A stretch of DNA of 64,000 bases from Bacteroides sp. 519 (GTDB lineage: Bacteria; Bacteroidota; Bacteroidia; Bacteroidales; Bacteroidaceae). Positions 50,612-60,573 of this stretch are shown here, in pieces. Where the stretch lies: assembly GCF_010500955.1 (NCBI RefSeq), contig NZ_QVMJ01000001.1, positions 1 to 64,000 of the forward strand. Direction: 5' to 3'. Under the pieces are notes generated by a model. That model made no database searches. It had not been told where the DNA came from and worked only from the letters and a program-made list of their open reading frames with translations. Position 1 is the stretch's first letter. Each line of letters begins with the position of its first letter. The translations under genes were made by a program, and so were the position numbers.

Positions 50612-53600
50612 ATGAATTCATTAACAAAAATCAAACATTTTACTAGATCATTATGCTTACTGTTACTGCTGTCTGTAAGCACTCTTATTGTACAGGCGCA
50701 AGATTCGCCTTCTGTAACGGGGCGTGTTTCCGATGAAAAGGGCGAGTTCCTGATAGGTGCTACTGTTATGGAAAAAGGTACCCTAAATGCTGTTATCACG
50801 GATATAAACGGTCAGTATAACCTTAAATTAACAACAGCAGACCCTACTCTTGAAATATCTTTTACTGGCTTTAAAACTCAGGAAATCAGAGTGAATAACA
50901 AGCGTGTAGTCGATATTGTACTTGTCGAAGACATATCTACACTTGATGAAGTAGTGGTTGTAGGATACGGACATCAAAGAAAGGTATCTGTTGTAGGGGC
51001 TCAATCTGCAATGAGGATAGCCGATATAAAGATGCCTACAGGAAATTTATCCAATGCTATTTCAGGACGTATTGCTGGTATCGTTTCTGTTACACGTAGT
51101 GGTGAACCCGGACACGACGACTCTGATATTTGGATCCGTGGTATGTCAACACTATCAGGACAAAGCTCTTCCCCTCTTGTATTGGTAGACGGGGTGGAAC
51201 GTAGCCTTAATAACCTCGATCCGGAAGATGTTGAGTCTTTAACTGTATTGAAAGATGCCTCTGCAACTGCTGTTTATGGTGTACGTGGTGCAAACGGTGT
51301 TATCATTATAAAAACCAAACCGGGTAAAGTAGGTAAACCTCAGTTTAGTGTTGATTATTACGAGAGTTTTACGCGTATGACTAAAACTCCTCAGATGACA
51401 GATGCATATACATATATGGATGTTGCTAACGAGGCTTATGCAAATGCTTATCCAGGCAGCAAAGCATTATATTCTCCCGAATACATTGCTGCTACAAAGA
51501 AAGCTCACGGCATACTACCCAACGATAATCCTAAAATGTACAACGAATATCTCTATCCGGCAGTAAACTGGATGAATGAAATATTTAACGACTGGGGACA
51601 CAACCGCCGTGCAAACATGAATATACGAGGTGGGGTTCCAAATGCCAATTACTACGTATCATTAAGTTACTACAATGAGCAAGGACAGACTAAGAATTTT
51701 GAACTGGAAAATTACAATACTAAAATGCAATACAACCGGTTCAACTTTACTTCAAACCTCAATTTAAAACCAACTTCAAAAACTTCTGTTGACCTTGGTT
51801 TCTCAGGATGGTTATCATCAGGACACTATCCGCAACAATCTGCAGCAGAGTTGTATTCTATATCTATGCAAATCAATCCTGTTTATTTGCCGCTGACCAT
51901 GCCTGATGGCTCACTTTCTGGTATAAACAGTAACGGTGACTTGCGTAACCCATACATGGACCTGTCAAAACGCGGATATTATCAGGAATTCAATAATCAG
52001 TTGAACTCAAATCTGCGTGTAACTCAAGACTTGGATTTCTGGGATTGGAGTAAAGGGCTTAAGATTTCGGGAATGTTGGCATTCGATGCATACAACTCGC
52101 GCAAACTTGAATATAAACGTTGGAGTGATATGTATTACTTTGCTGGTTCAAAAGATACAGAAACTGGTCTTTGGCAAGAGAATGGCATGTTCGATAGTGA
52201 AGGAAATTACAATATGAACCGCAACCGTCAGGGAAGCGACCAATTGAGTTTTGAGCAAAAGTCGGGTGCTAATCGCAACACATACCTGGAATTCTCGCTT
52301 AATTACGACCGTACTTTTGGTAAGCACCGTGTAAGTGGACTTCTGCTTTATAACCAAAAAATATACAGAGACCTTACTGCAAACAATATGACCAATTCTC
52401 TTGCTTACAAAAACAGAGGATATGCAGCACGTGGTACTTATTCGTTCGATGACCGTTATTTGTTCGAAGTAAACCTTGGTATAAATGGTTCCGAAAACTT
52501 TTCTCCAGATAAACGTTATGGTGTATTCCCTGCTTTTGGTTTAGGTTGGGTAGCATCCAATGAATCTTTCTGGAAGAAGATACAGCATGTTGTGTCTTAT
52601 TTCAAAGTAAGATATACAATCGGATGGGTTGGTAGCGATGCTGTAACAGACCGTCGTTTCATGTATCAGGGCGTAATGTCGGGCAGTTCAGGCGATAAGA
52701 TTTATGGTCTTCGTCAAGGTACATCTTATGGCTTAACAAACGGTTGGGGTGTTGCCAAATATGGTGTTGATGTAGGTTGGGCACGTGCTCGCAAGCAAGA
52801 CCTTGGTATCGACATTAATTTCCTCAATGACAATCTAACATTTACGTTCGACTTGTTCAAAGAATACCGCGACAACATCTTCCTTCAAAGAAAACTTCTT
52901 CCCGACTATGCCGGTTTCGTAGAAAGCCCTTGGGCTAACTTGGGTATTGTTGAGAATAAAGGTTTCGAAATACAGGCAGAATATTCGCAACAACTTGCCA
53001 AAAAAGTATTTCTTACAGTACGTGGTAACTTGACATACAACAAAGACAAAATAATTGAAGATGATACTCCTGCCGCTGCATACCCATGGCTTGAAAGTAG
53101 AGGAACTAATGTAAATGCCAGATGGGGGTACATAGCCGATGGATTGTTTACAAGTCAGGAAGAGATAGATACTCATGCTACACAATTTGGAACTGTTTAT
53201 GTAGGAGATATTAAATATCGCGACTTGAATGGTGACGGACGCATTGACGAAGACGACAAGTGTGTGATTGGACAAGGAGATGTTCCTAAAATTTATTATG
53301 GTTTTGGTTTCGATTTGCAAGTTCATGATTTCTCTATTGCTGCGTTGTTTCAGGGAACCGCAAAAGCCGATCGCCATTTAGAAGGACGTTCCATACATCC
53401 TTTCTCCGGACAAAACGGTTTGGATAACCTTTATGACAATATAGACGACCGTTGGAGTGCAGACGACCCAACTAATACCGATGTATTCTATCCACGTTTA
53501 ACATATACAGGAGAGTCTAACACCAACAATACACAAAAAAGTACATGGTGGCAAAAAGATGTAAGCTTCTTACGCCTCAAACAGCTTACAGTATCTTATC

Positions 53601-53779
53601 GGATTCCAAAGAAATTGATGAATAAATGTTTGCTGAAAGATGGAAGCATTTATTTAATGGGAAGCAACCTGTTTACTCTTTCTAAGTTTAAGTTATGGGA
53701 TCCGGAACTTAACACCAACAACGGTTCGGCTTATCCAAATACGTCGAGTTATTCGATAGGTGTAAAATTTAGTTTTTAA
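50612..53779 (+). CDS. SusC/RagA-family TonB-linked outer-membrane transporter
   Basis: A 1055-residue porin-like importer. A signal peptide ends near LIVQAQ (residue 30), followed by a CarboxypepD_reg domain (35-110; VTGRVSDEKGEFLIGATVM), the SusC plug with LDEVVVVGYGHQRKVSVVGA and VLKDASATAVYGVRGANGVI near residue 225, and a 22-strand barrel to SYSIGVKFSF. It works with the SusD partner 19 bp downstream to import oligosaccharides. Given the neighbouring GH92 genes the likely cargo is mannose-containing glycan. No N-terminal STN domain, so no direct anti-sigma signalling. Confidence 0.95.
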   Translation: MNSLTKIKHFTRSLCLLLLLSVSTLIVQAQDSPSVTGRVSDEKGEFLIGATVMEKGTLNAVITDINGQYNLKLTTADPTLEISFTGFKTQEIRVNNKRVVDIVLVEDISTLDEVVVVGYGHQRKVSVVGAQSAMRIADIKMPTGNLSNAISGRIAGIVSVTRSGEPGHDDSDIWIRGMSTLSGQSSSPLVLVDGVERSLNNLDPEDVESLTVLKDASATAVYGVRGANGVIIIKTKPGKVGKPQFSVDYYESFTRMTKTPQMTDAYTYMDVANEAYANAYPGSKALYSPEYIAATKKAHGILPNDNPKMYNEYLYPAVNWMNEIFNDWGHNRRANMNIRGGVPNANYYVSLSYYNEQGQTKNFELENYNTKMQYNRFNFTSNLNLKPTSKTSVDLGFSGWLSSGHYPQQSAAELYSISMQINPVYLPLTMPDGSLSGINSNGDLRNPYMDLSKRGYYQEFNNQLNSNLRVTQDLDFWDWSKGLKISGMLAFDAYNSRKLEYKRWSDMYYFAGSKDTETGLWQENGMFDSEGNYNMNRNRQGSDQLSFEQKSGANRNTYLEFSLNYDRTFGKHRVSGLLLYNQKIYRDLTANNMTNSLAYKNRGYAARGTYSFDDRYLFEVNLGINGSENFSPDKRYGVFPAFGLGWVASNESFWKKIQHVVSYFKVRYTIGWVGSDAVTDRRFMYQGVMSGSSGDKIYGLRQGTSYGLTNGWGVAKYGVDVGWARARKQDLGIDINFLNDNLTFTFDLFKEYRDNIFLQRKLLPDYAGFVESPWANLGIVENKGFEIQAEYSQQLAKKVFLTVRGNLTYNKDKIIEDDTPAAAYPWLESRGTNVNARWGYIADGLFTSQEEIDTHATQFGTVYVGDIKYRDLNGDGRIDEDDKCVIGQGDVPKIYYGFGFDLQVHDFSIAALFQGTAKADRHLEGRSIHPFSGQNGLDNLYDNIDDRWSADDPTNTDVFYPRLTYTGESNTNNTQKSTWWQKDVSFLRLKQLTVSYRIPKKLMNKCLLKDGSIYLMGSNLFTLSKFKLWDPELNTNNGSAYPNTSSYSIGVKFSF

Positions 53780-53798
53780 CCAATAATGCAATAACGAA

Positions 53799-55754
53799 AT
53801 GAAAAAAATATTCAACCTAAGTTTGCTGGTATTGGCGGCCGTCTTGTTGTCGGCATGCGATGATTTTTTCGAAAAGATGCCAGGTGTGCAGCTTGACCTA
53901 GAAGATACGTTTACAAACCGTGAAAAAACACGGCAGTTCCTCAACAACGTATATACCTATATACCCGATGATGTTACCGGAGAACGTTATTATAGTAACA
54001 CCGCCGACCGTTATGGAGGTATCTGGGGTGGATCTTCTTTAGAAGCCAACTGGAGTTGGGACTGGCATAACAGCCATAAATGGAATCTAGGCGAAACAAG
54101 TGCGGGATCGGACTATGTAACTTTCTGGTGGAAACACTACTATGCAGGCATTAGCAAGGCTAGTACATTTATGCAAAATGTAGAAAAGAATCCGGAACTT
54201 ACCGATTACGAAAAAACGTTGTGGAAAGCAGAAGCACGTGCGTTAAGAGCATTGTACTATTTCTATGTTTTCAGACAATATGGTCCTTGTGTATTGAACG
54301 GTGAAGCTCCTGTTGCTTTAGACACACCTGCATCAGAGTTGCTTAAACCCAGAAATACTGTTGATGAATGTATTGATTATATTGTATCAGAGTTCGATGC
54401 AGCAGCCGAAGTTCTTCCTCCTGTATATGGTGGAACAAATCTTGGATACATAGACCGAGGACAGTGTAAGGGCTATAAAGCGAAAGTATTGCTTTACGCA
54501 GCTAGTCCACTTTACAACGGTAACACAATGTTTGCATCTATTCAAAATGAAGATGGTACACACTTGTTCCCACAAATGCATGATCAATCTAAATGGGAAA
54601 GAGCAAGAGACGCATACAAAGAATTTATGACTGAATTTGTTCCTTCATATTATGATCTTCATGTTGTGACTACTGATGGCAAGAAAGACCCATACGAATC
54701 TTACCGCCAGATAACAACAGGATGTTACCATGATAGTAAAGAAAACATTTCGATGAAACTTGTGTGGCATGGTGATCTCAATTATGCAATTACACCCTAT
54801 CACAAACATATAAATGTAGGCGAAATCAGAGGTGGGCTTGGATTGGCAGTAAGCCAGAACCTGGTAGATATGTTCTTTACTGATAAGGGATTGACCATTG
54901 AAGATGATCCGGATTACAAAGAATATGGTTTTGGAGTAACTCCTTCCAGTGATTATTATGGATCTGCCGAAAATTATAATGACCCTATAATCCCAACCCG
55001 TAATTATTTTAAAGCGAACAGCAATCTTACGCTTAAACAATGGGAAAACCGTGAACCACGCTTCTATGTTTGTGTAACATTTAACGGATCAACTTGGGTA
55101 AACACACAAACTACTGCTGGCGAAGTAACCACTGAACTGCATTATAACGGAAATTCGGGTAACGCATCGGCCGGACACGACGCTCCTTATACCGGATATG
55201 GTTGGAGAAAACTGGCACGTTCCAGTGCAGAGTCAGGACGCGACAACCATTTCTCGTGCAACCTACGTCTTGCCGATATGTATCTTGGTTATGCCGAAAC
55301 ATTAAGTGCCACCAATGATTTTACAACTGCTATGGAGTATGTAAATAAGATACGTAGCCGCGCAGGTGTTCCCGAATACGGAACAGGAACAGATGACAAC
55401 GGATATACAAGAATCAGTTATCCGGCTAATCGTGACGACGTTGATAAACGCATTCGTCGTGAGCGTCTTATAGAAATGGCACTTGAAGCCAATCGTTTCT
55501 TTGATGTTCGCCGTTGGATGGTTGCAGATATGGCTACCGGCGACGGATGGATATATCCAAGTTACAAAAAAGGTGGTGAAGGTGGTGAATTCCATGGGCT
55601 TAACTATCGTTATGATCCGCCCGAATTCTTCCAGAAAGTGGTAATGCAAAATCGTATATTCGAGAAACGTCATTACTTTATGCCTATTCCGGATGCCGAA
55701 ATACGACGTAATCCGAAAATGGTTCAGAACTACGATTGGAAAGCAGACGAGTAA
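53799..55754 (+). CDS. SusD/RagB-family glycan-binding lipoprotein
   Basis: A 651-residue surface lipoprotein: signal MKKIFNLSLLVLAAVLLSAC (lipobox LSAC), SusD tetratricopeptide-like N-terminal region with the typical TRQFLNNVYTYIPDD, EARALRALYYFYVFRQYG near residue 145, and C-terminal RRERLIEMALEANRFFDVRRW followed by PIPDAEIRRNP. It forms the lid of the SusC transporter and binds glycan. Slightly longer than the usual 500-600. Confidence 0.95.
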   Translation: MKKIFNLSLLVLAAVLLSACDDFFEKMPGVQLDLEDTFTNREKTRQFLNNVYTYIPDDVTGERYYSNTADRYGGIWGGSSLEANWSWDWHNSHKWNLGETSAGSDYVTFWWKHYYAGISKASTFMQNVEKNPELTDYEKTLWKAEARALRALYYFYVFRQYGPCVLNGEAPVALDTPASELLKPRNTVDECIDYIVSEFDAAAEVLPPVYGGTNLGYIDRGQCKGYKAKVLLYAASPLYNGNTMFASIQNEDGTHLFPQMHDQSKWERARDAYKEFMTEFVPSYYDLHVVTTDGKKDPYESYRQITTGCYHDSKENISMKLVWHGDLNYAITPYHKHINVGEIRGGLGLAVSQNLVDMFFTDKGLTIEDDPDYKEYGFGVTPSSDYYGSAENYNDPIIPTRNYFKANSNLTLKQWENREPRFYVCVTFNGSTWVNTQTTAGEVTTELHYNGNSGNASAGHDAPYTGYGWRKLARSSAESGRDNHFSCNLRLADMYLGYAETLSATNDFTTAMEYVNKIRSRAGVPEYGTGTDDNGYTRISYPANRDDVDKRIRRERLIEMALEANRFFDVRRWMVADMATGDGWIYPSYKKGGEGGEFHGLNYRYDPPEFFQKVVMQNRIFEKRHYFMPIPDAEIRRNPKMVQNYDWKADE

Positions 55755-55776
55755 TTATCATCTCGTATAGATTTAA

Positions 55777-55807
55777 AACAAGGTCATAAGGACTCTTTGA
55801 CCTTGTT
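55777..55807 (+). terminator. Intergenic hairpin after SusD gene
   Basis: AACAAGGTCA (55777-55786) pairs with TGACCTTGTT (55798-55807), loop of 11. No T-run follows, so it may weaken rather than end transcription, or protect the susCD message. Confidence 0.55.
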
Positions 55808-55840
55808 ATACAAATCATTAACCAGTAATAGAAAATTAAT

Positions 55841-57289
55841 ATGAAAAAATTATTTATAGCTTGTATAACAGTGCTGGCTATGGCAGCATGTAGCGACGAT
55901 GATTGGAGCGGCAACCCAGGGCAGGTACTTGCCAATACTGAAGACATAGGTTCTGTAGTGTTGACATCGGCCACTGTGGGAGCAACTGTATACGGAGACG
56001 GTATTACCGACCGCGGTATATGTTGGGCTACTACAGAGTTTCCTACAATCGCAGATTCTTTTGTAAGCGATGGTAATAGCGGGGCAGGTACATTTGAAGT
56101 AACACTTACTAACCTGACACCAGGAACTAAATATTATGTGCGTTCTTATGCAACATTTGGTGATAAGACAACTTATGGCTCTTCCAGAACATTTACAACA
56201 AAACCACCATTGACGGTTACCGTAAGCTCAATACCCGAAGATAAATCCATTGTGATTAAAACAAAAATTGCAGGTGGCGATGATAATCAGGAGATAACCG
56301 AACGTGGTGTTTGTTACGGTACATCTGCTAATCCTACTGTTGAAGGAAACAAAATAGCAGCAGTTGCCGGTGGTAAAGGTGAGTATATGTTAACTATACC
56401 AAGTTTGACTCCACAAACCACATACTACGTAAGAAGTTACGCAATCTCCGAATATGGAATAGAGTATAGTGCAGACCAAGTGATAGAAACATACGAAATT
56501 GGTTCACCAAAGATATTCTGGAATTGGCTGAACGAATCCGAATACGATACTTATGGTATTGTACGAGACGAGGAAGATACCAAGTTCGTTATGCATTATA
56601 CCATGGATGTTGAAAACAGCAGTATTACTTTTACCTATATTGAAAATAGTGGAAACATGGATGCCAAGCATGTAACAAAAACATTCACAATGAATGGTGA
56701 TGCCACAGAAGTTACTTGGGATCCGATCTCGTACAACGATAAAACATTTAGTGGTATTACCAGAAACGGTAGTGCTTTTGCTGCTAGCGGAGTAGGAGTT
56801 ACCCTTGATAAAAGTATGCCAGCAAATGATATTTATAAAATGTTTGTTAAAGGTGATAACGGTGGATTGGGTAGATGCTCAGAAACATTAAAACCCAACT
56901 GGCATCCTTCTATTCAAAGTATATGGGAAAATTACAGTTTAATTGAACTTAACGGTGGATTTAACGGTGTGATGACTCAATTTGATGGTGGCTTTGGAAA
57001 TAATTGGTTGTGTCATGAATACTCATCAGATATTCCTGTAGTAGAAGATGTAGCAACCTTTGAATTCAAATCTTACTTCTGGGGACATGCAGATAATTCA
57101 GAAGCATGCAGCGCTGCATGGACAAAGTTTGAGCCATTCAGAAATATGCTATATAACGCCAAGGGAGTTTATATCATCAGAGAATTGAAAGAAACTAAAA
57201 CTGTTCAACAAGGTGGATTCAATTACTTTATGATCAGAACCAATGGTGTAGAATGGTATAAATGGTTTTTTAGGGTAGAAGGAACTTAA
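55841..57289 (+). CDS. Surface lipoprotein with two fibronectin-III-like domains (putative glycan-binding protein)
   Basis: A 482-residue lipoprotein with signal MKKLFIACITVLAMAACSDD (lipobox MAAC). Residues 35-125 and 127-215 are two similar beta domains, each with the repeated pattern ERGVCYGTS / DRGICWATT and PGTKYYVRSYA / PQTTYYVRSYA. Residues 220-482 form a third, aromatic-rich region (WNWLNESEYDTYGIVRD; HPSIQSIWENYSL) without a named family. Its place just after SusCD is that of surface glycan-binding proteins in PULs. The ligand is not known. Confidence 0.82.
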   Translation: MKKLFIACITVLAMAACSDDDWSGNPGQVLANTEDIGSVVLTSATVGATVYGDGITDRGICWATTEFPTIADSFVSDGNSGAGTFEVTLTNLTPGTKYYVRSYATFGDKTTYGSSRTFTTKPPLTVTVSSIPEDKSIVIKTKIAGGDDNQEITERGVCYGTSANPTVEGNKIAAVAGGKGEYMLTIPSLTPQTTYYVRSYAISEYGIEYSADQVIETYEIGSPKIFWNWLNESEYDTYGIVRDEEDTKFVMHYTMDVENSSITFTYIENSGNMDAKHVTKTFTMNGDATEVTWDPISYNDKTFSGITRNGSAFAASGVGVTLDKSMPANDIYKMFVKGDNGGLGRCSETLKPNWHPSIQSIWENYSLIELNGGFNGVMTQFDGGFGNNWLCHEYSSDIPVVEDVATFEFKSYFWGHADNSEACSAAWTKFEPFRNMLYNAKGVYIIRELKETKTVQQGGFNYFMIRTNGVEWYKWFFRVEGT

Positions 57290-57311
57290 TTTCCGGATGT
57301 TTTTTTGAGGA

Positions 57312-57339
57312 CGGGCCAGAACAGGCTTTCTGGCCCGTA
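57312..57339 (+). terminator. Hairpin between lipoprotein and GH92 genes
   Basis: ACGGGCCAGAA (57312-57322) pairs with TTCTGGCCCGT (57329-57339), an 11-bp perfect GC-rich stem with a 6-base loop, without a following T-run. A partial terminator or mRNA-processing/stability element. Confidence 0.6.
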
Positions 57340-57385
57340 TACTGTCCAGACTATCATACGATTATTTATCTAAATAAAAAAGAAG

Positions 57386-59722
57386 ATGCAAATTAACAAA
57401 TTAACTATCGCTTTTTCATTATTACTTTTTAGCGGAATAACCTTAGGCCAAAACAAAAGTGATTACGTAAATCCTATGATTGGAACGGACGGTATGGGAC
57501 ATACATTCCCCGGTGCTTGTGTGCCTTTTGGAATTATTCAACTTAGCCCAGACACAGATACCATACCACATAATATAAACGGAAGTTACCAAAAAAAGGC
57601 ATACGAGTATTGTGCAGGATATCAGTACAGCGACCCAACCATTGTTGGTTTTAGTCACACTCACATGAGCGGAACCGGACATTCGGACTTGGGCGATGTA
57701 CTGATAATTCCTACCACCGGCGAACTTAAATTAAATCCCGGAACAGCCGATAACCCCAATAGCGGGTACCGTTCGCGTTTCTCGCATAACACAGAGAAAT
57801 CGACTCCCGGATATTACGAAGTACAACTCGATGATTACGGAGTGAAAGCGCAGCTTACTGCAACCCAGCACGTTGGCGTGCATAAATACACATTCTCACC
57901 AAATGCGGATGGACGCATCATCCTTGACCTCAATCATGGAATATACAATTACGATGGCAAAACACTATGGGCCACATTGCGTGTAGAAAACGATACACTA
58001 TTAACCGGATACCGCATAACCAACGGTTGGGCACGCACCAATTACACTTATTTTGCCATCTCCCTATCTCAACCTATAACTAACTACGGGTATAAAGATC
58101 ACCAAAAGATATTGTACAACGGATGGTGGCGTAAATTTCCCGTAAACAGCAACTTCCCCGAAATGGCGGGACGTAAACTGGTATCATACTTTGAGTTTGA
58201 TACAAAAAACAATCCCGAGCTCATTGTTAAGGTGGCATTATCGGCCACAAGTACAGAAGGAGCATTAAAAAACTTACAAGCCGAAGCGCTTGCAAAAGAC
58301 TTCAATCAGTTGGTAGCCGAAGCCTCAAATCAATGGAATACCCAACTTGGTTCTATCGAAGTACAGGGTACGGAAGATCAGAAGGCAATGTTTTACACCT
58401 CTTATTACCATACCATGATTAACCCCTCTGTTTACATGGATGTAGATGGTAGCTACCGCGGACTGGATCACAACATTCACAAGGCCAACGGCTTTACAAA
58501 TTATACTATCTTCTCTTTGTGGGACACCTACCGGGCCGAACATCCTTTTCTTATGCTGATGAAACCACAGCAAGCCACGGATATGGTGAAATCAATGATT
58601 GCACATCAACAACAAAGTGTTCACGGAATGCTTCCGGTATGGAGCCACATGGGCAACGATAACTGGTGTATGAGTGGATACCACGCAACCTCTGTACTGG
58701 CCGATGCCATTGTTAAAGGTGCAAATATAAATAAAGAAGAGGCGTTGCGTGCCATGGTTGCCACCTCTAATGCTGGCTATTACGATGGTATAGAAGATTA
58801 TATAAAGTTGGGATATGTTCCTCTTGATAGAAGCGGAACAGCAGCTTCGACCACATTGGAATACTCGTATGATGACTGGACTATTTATCAAACAGCCCTA
58901 TTGATGGGACAGGAAGATATAATAGCACAATATAAAAAACGAGCATTAAACTACCGTAACATTTACGATACAGAGTTAGGCTTTGCCCGTCCACGTTATA
59001 AAGACGGTTCATTCAAAAAGGAATTTGATGTGTTACAAACACATGGCGAAGGATTTATTGAAGGCAACTCGTGGAACTTCTCATTCCATGTTCCGCACGA
59101 TGTTTACGGAATTATGAACCTGATGGGTGGCGAAAAAGAATTTATCAAGAAACTGGATGAACTATTCAGCATGCACCTACCCGAGAAATACTATGCCGAT
59201 AACGAAGACGTTACAATAGATTGTTTGGTAGGAGGATATGTACATGGAAATGAACCCAGTCATCATATACCTTATCTGTATGCATGGACTTCAAACCCAT
59301 GGAAAACCCAATATTGGGTGCGCAATATTATGAACAAGATGTACAAAAACAACATCCGCGGATTGGGTGGGAACGACGATTGCGGACAAATGTCGGCATG
59401 GTACCTTTTTACAGCAATGGGATTCTATCCTGTGTGTCCGGGAACAGACCAGTACATATTGGGTGCTCCGTATATGCCTTATCTGAAATTAAATCTTCCC
59501 AACGGTAAAACTTTCGAGATCAAAGCACCCGGAGTGAGTGATAAAAAGCGATACGTAAAATCGGTTAAGCTAAACGGCAAACCATATTCTAAACTATACA
59601 TCACCCACAACGATATCGTAAACGGTGGCGTTCTGGAGTTTGTTATGAGTGCTTCACCCAATCAGAAGAGAGGACTGGATGCAGTAGATAAGCCTTATTC
59701 AATGACACATTGTTCGGAATGA
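57386..59722 (+). CDS. GH92-family alpha-mannosidase
   Basis: A 778-residue secreted exo-alpha-mannosidase. A signal peptide ends near LGQN (residue 22). The N-terminal beta-sandwich begins SDYVNPMIGTDGMGHTFPGA, the GH92 opening. The catalytic alpha/alpha domain has VFSLWDTYRAEHP near 375, YVHGNEPSHHIPYLYAW near 620 and LGGNDDCGQMSAWYLF near 662, with the acidic residues and histidine that bind calcium and act in catalysis. GH92 enzymes are calcium-dependent inverting mannosidases acting on alpha-1,2/1,3/1,4/1,6 mannose links. Linkage preference is not readable here. Confidence 0.95.
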   Translation: MQINKLTIAFSLLLFSGITLGQNKSDYVNPMIGTDGMGHTFPGACVPFGIIQLSPDTDTIPHNINGSYQKKAYEYCAGYQYSDPTIVGFSHTHMSGTGHSDLGDVLIIPTTGELKLNPGTADNPNSGYRSRFSHNTEKSTPGYYEVQLDDYGVKAQLTATQHVGVHKYTFSPNADGRIILDLNHGIYNYDGKTLWATLRVENDTLLTGYRITNGWARTNYTYFAISLSQPITNYGYKDHQKILYNGWWRKFPVNSNFPEMAGRKLVSYFEFDTKNNPELIVKVALSATSTEGALKNLQAEALAKDFNQLVAEASNQWNTQLGSIEVQGTEDQKAMFYTSYYHTMINPSVYMDVDGSYRGLDHNIHKANGFTNYTIFSLWDTYRAEHPFLMLMKPQQATDMVKSMIAHQQQSVHGMLPVWSHMGNDNWCMSGYHATSVLADAIVKGANINKEEALRAMVATSNAGYYDGIEDYIKLGYVPLDRSGTAASTTLEYSYDDWTIYQTALLMGQEDIIAQYKKRALNYRNIYDTELGFARPRYKDGSFKKEFDVLQTHGEGFIEGNSWNFSFHVPHDVYGIMNLMGGEKEFIKKLDELFSMHLPEKYYADNEDVTIDCLVGGYVHGNEPSHHIPYLYAWTSNPWKTQYWVRNIMNKMYKNNIRGLGGNDDCGQMSAWYLFTAMGFYPVCPGTDQYILGAPYMPYLKLNLPNGKTFEIKAPGVSDKKRYVKSVKLNGKPYSKLYITHNDIVNGGVLEFVMSASPNQKRGLDAVDKPYSMTHCSE

Positions 59723-59751
59723 TTATACTATAATTAAAAAACAATATCGAT

Positions 59752-60564
59752 ATGAAAAAATTGACTTTACTTAGTTTTATATGTTTATGTGTAATCATGG
59801 TTTCATGTGCACTAACATCTTCAAAAGCAGAAAAAGAGGTTTCTACAGCGAATAAAGAAACAGGCAAGGATGTATGGAAAGATTATTTTGTGGGCAATAT
59901 TCTTTTTGAAGACAAGGCTCCCGAAAGTGGTGGTTCTAAAATATATAAGAGTATAATATCCAACCCTGATGCTTATATCTCCGAACAGGCCCGTACAGTA
60001 TTGAATACCTTATATTACAGTCCGGCCGATAGTATTGTACCGGTTTATAATCTGCATTACACCCTCGAAGATACCGACGGAATCTCTGCCAAAGGCGGTA
60101 GCGCAGGCGAGATTGCTATTTTCTACAGTACCCGCCACATTGAAAAATCGTTTGCCAACAAGGATACTGCCAAAGTGTTTTTTGAAACCAGAGGCGTATT
60201 GTTGCACGAGTTAACCCATGCTTATCAATTAGAGCCGCAGGGCATTGGGTCGTATGGTACAAACAAAGTATTTTGGGCATTTATTGAAGGAATGGCAGAT
60301 GCTGTACGTGTAGCAAACGGCGGATTTAATGGCGAAGCCGACCGCCCTAAAGGAGGTAATTATATGAATGGTTATCGTCATGCCGGATATTTCTTTGTAT
60401 GGCTACGCGATAATAAAGATCCGGAATTCCTGCGTAAATTCAATAGAAGTACATTGGAAGTTGTACCTTGGTCGTTCGACGGTGCCATTAAACATGTACT
60501 GGGAGAAAAATATACGACCGACGAATTATGGGAAGAATACCAAATTGCTGTAGGAGATAAATAG
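59752..60564 (+). CDS. Basic secretory protein-family putative metallopeptidase, lipoprotein
   Basis: A 270-residue protein with signal MKKLTLLSFICLCVIMVSCA (lipobox VSCA). The BSP domain (PF04450 type) spans roughly 70-265, with zinc-binding HELTHAYQ (H152, E153, H156) near 152 and a downstream FIEGMADAVRVANGGF that could supply the third ligand. Bacterial BSP proteins are rare next to glycosidases; a protease acting on the protein part of a glycoprotein is a reasonable idea. Between two GH92 genes, 29 bp and 9 bp spacing. Confidence 0.88.
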   Translation: MKKLTLLSFICLCVIMVSCALTSSKAEKEVSTANKETGKDVWKDYFVGNILFEDKAPESGGSKIYKSIISNPDAYISEQARTVLNTLYYSPADSIVPVYNLHYTLEDTDGISAKGGSAGEIAIFYSTRHIEKSFANKDTAKVFFETRGVLLHELTHAYQLEPQGIGSYGTNKVFWAFIEGMADAVRVANGGFNGEADRPKGGNYMNGYRHAGYFFVWLRDNKDPEFLRKFNRSTLEVVPWSFDGAIKHVLGEKYTTDELWEEYQIAVGDK

Positions 60565-60573
60565 GCAATCTTT

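Noticed and set aside
52835..53377. 180-codon open frame opposite the SusC gene
   Set aside because: Antisense shadow of a strongly supported gene, with no domain features of its own.
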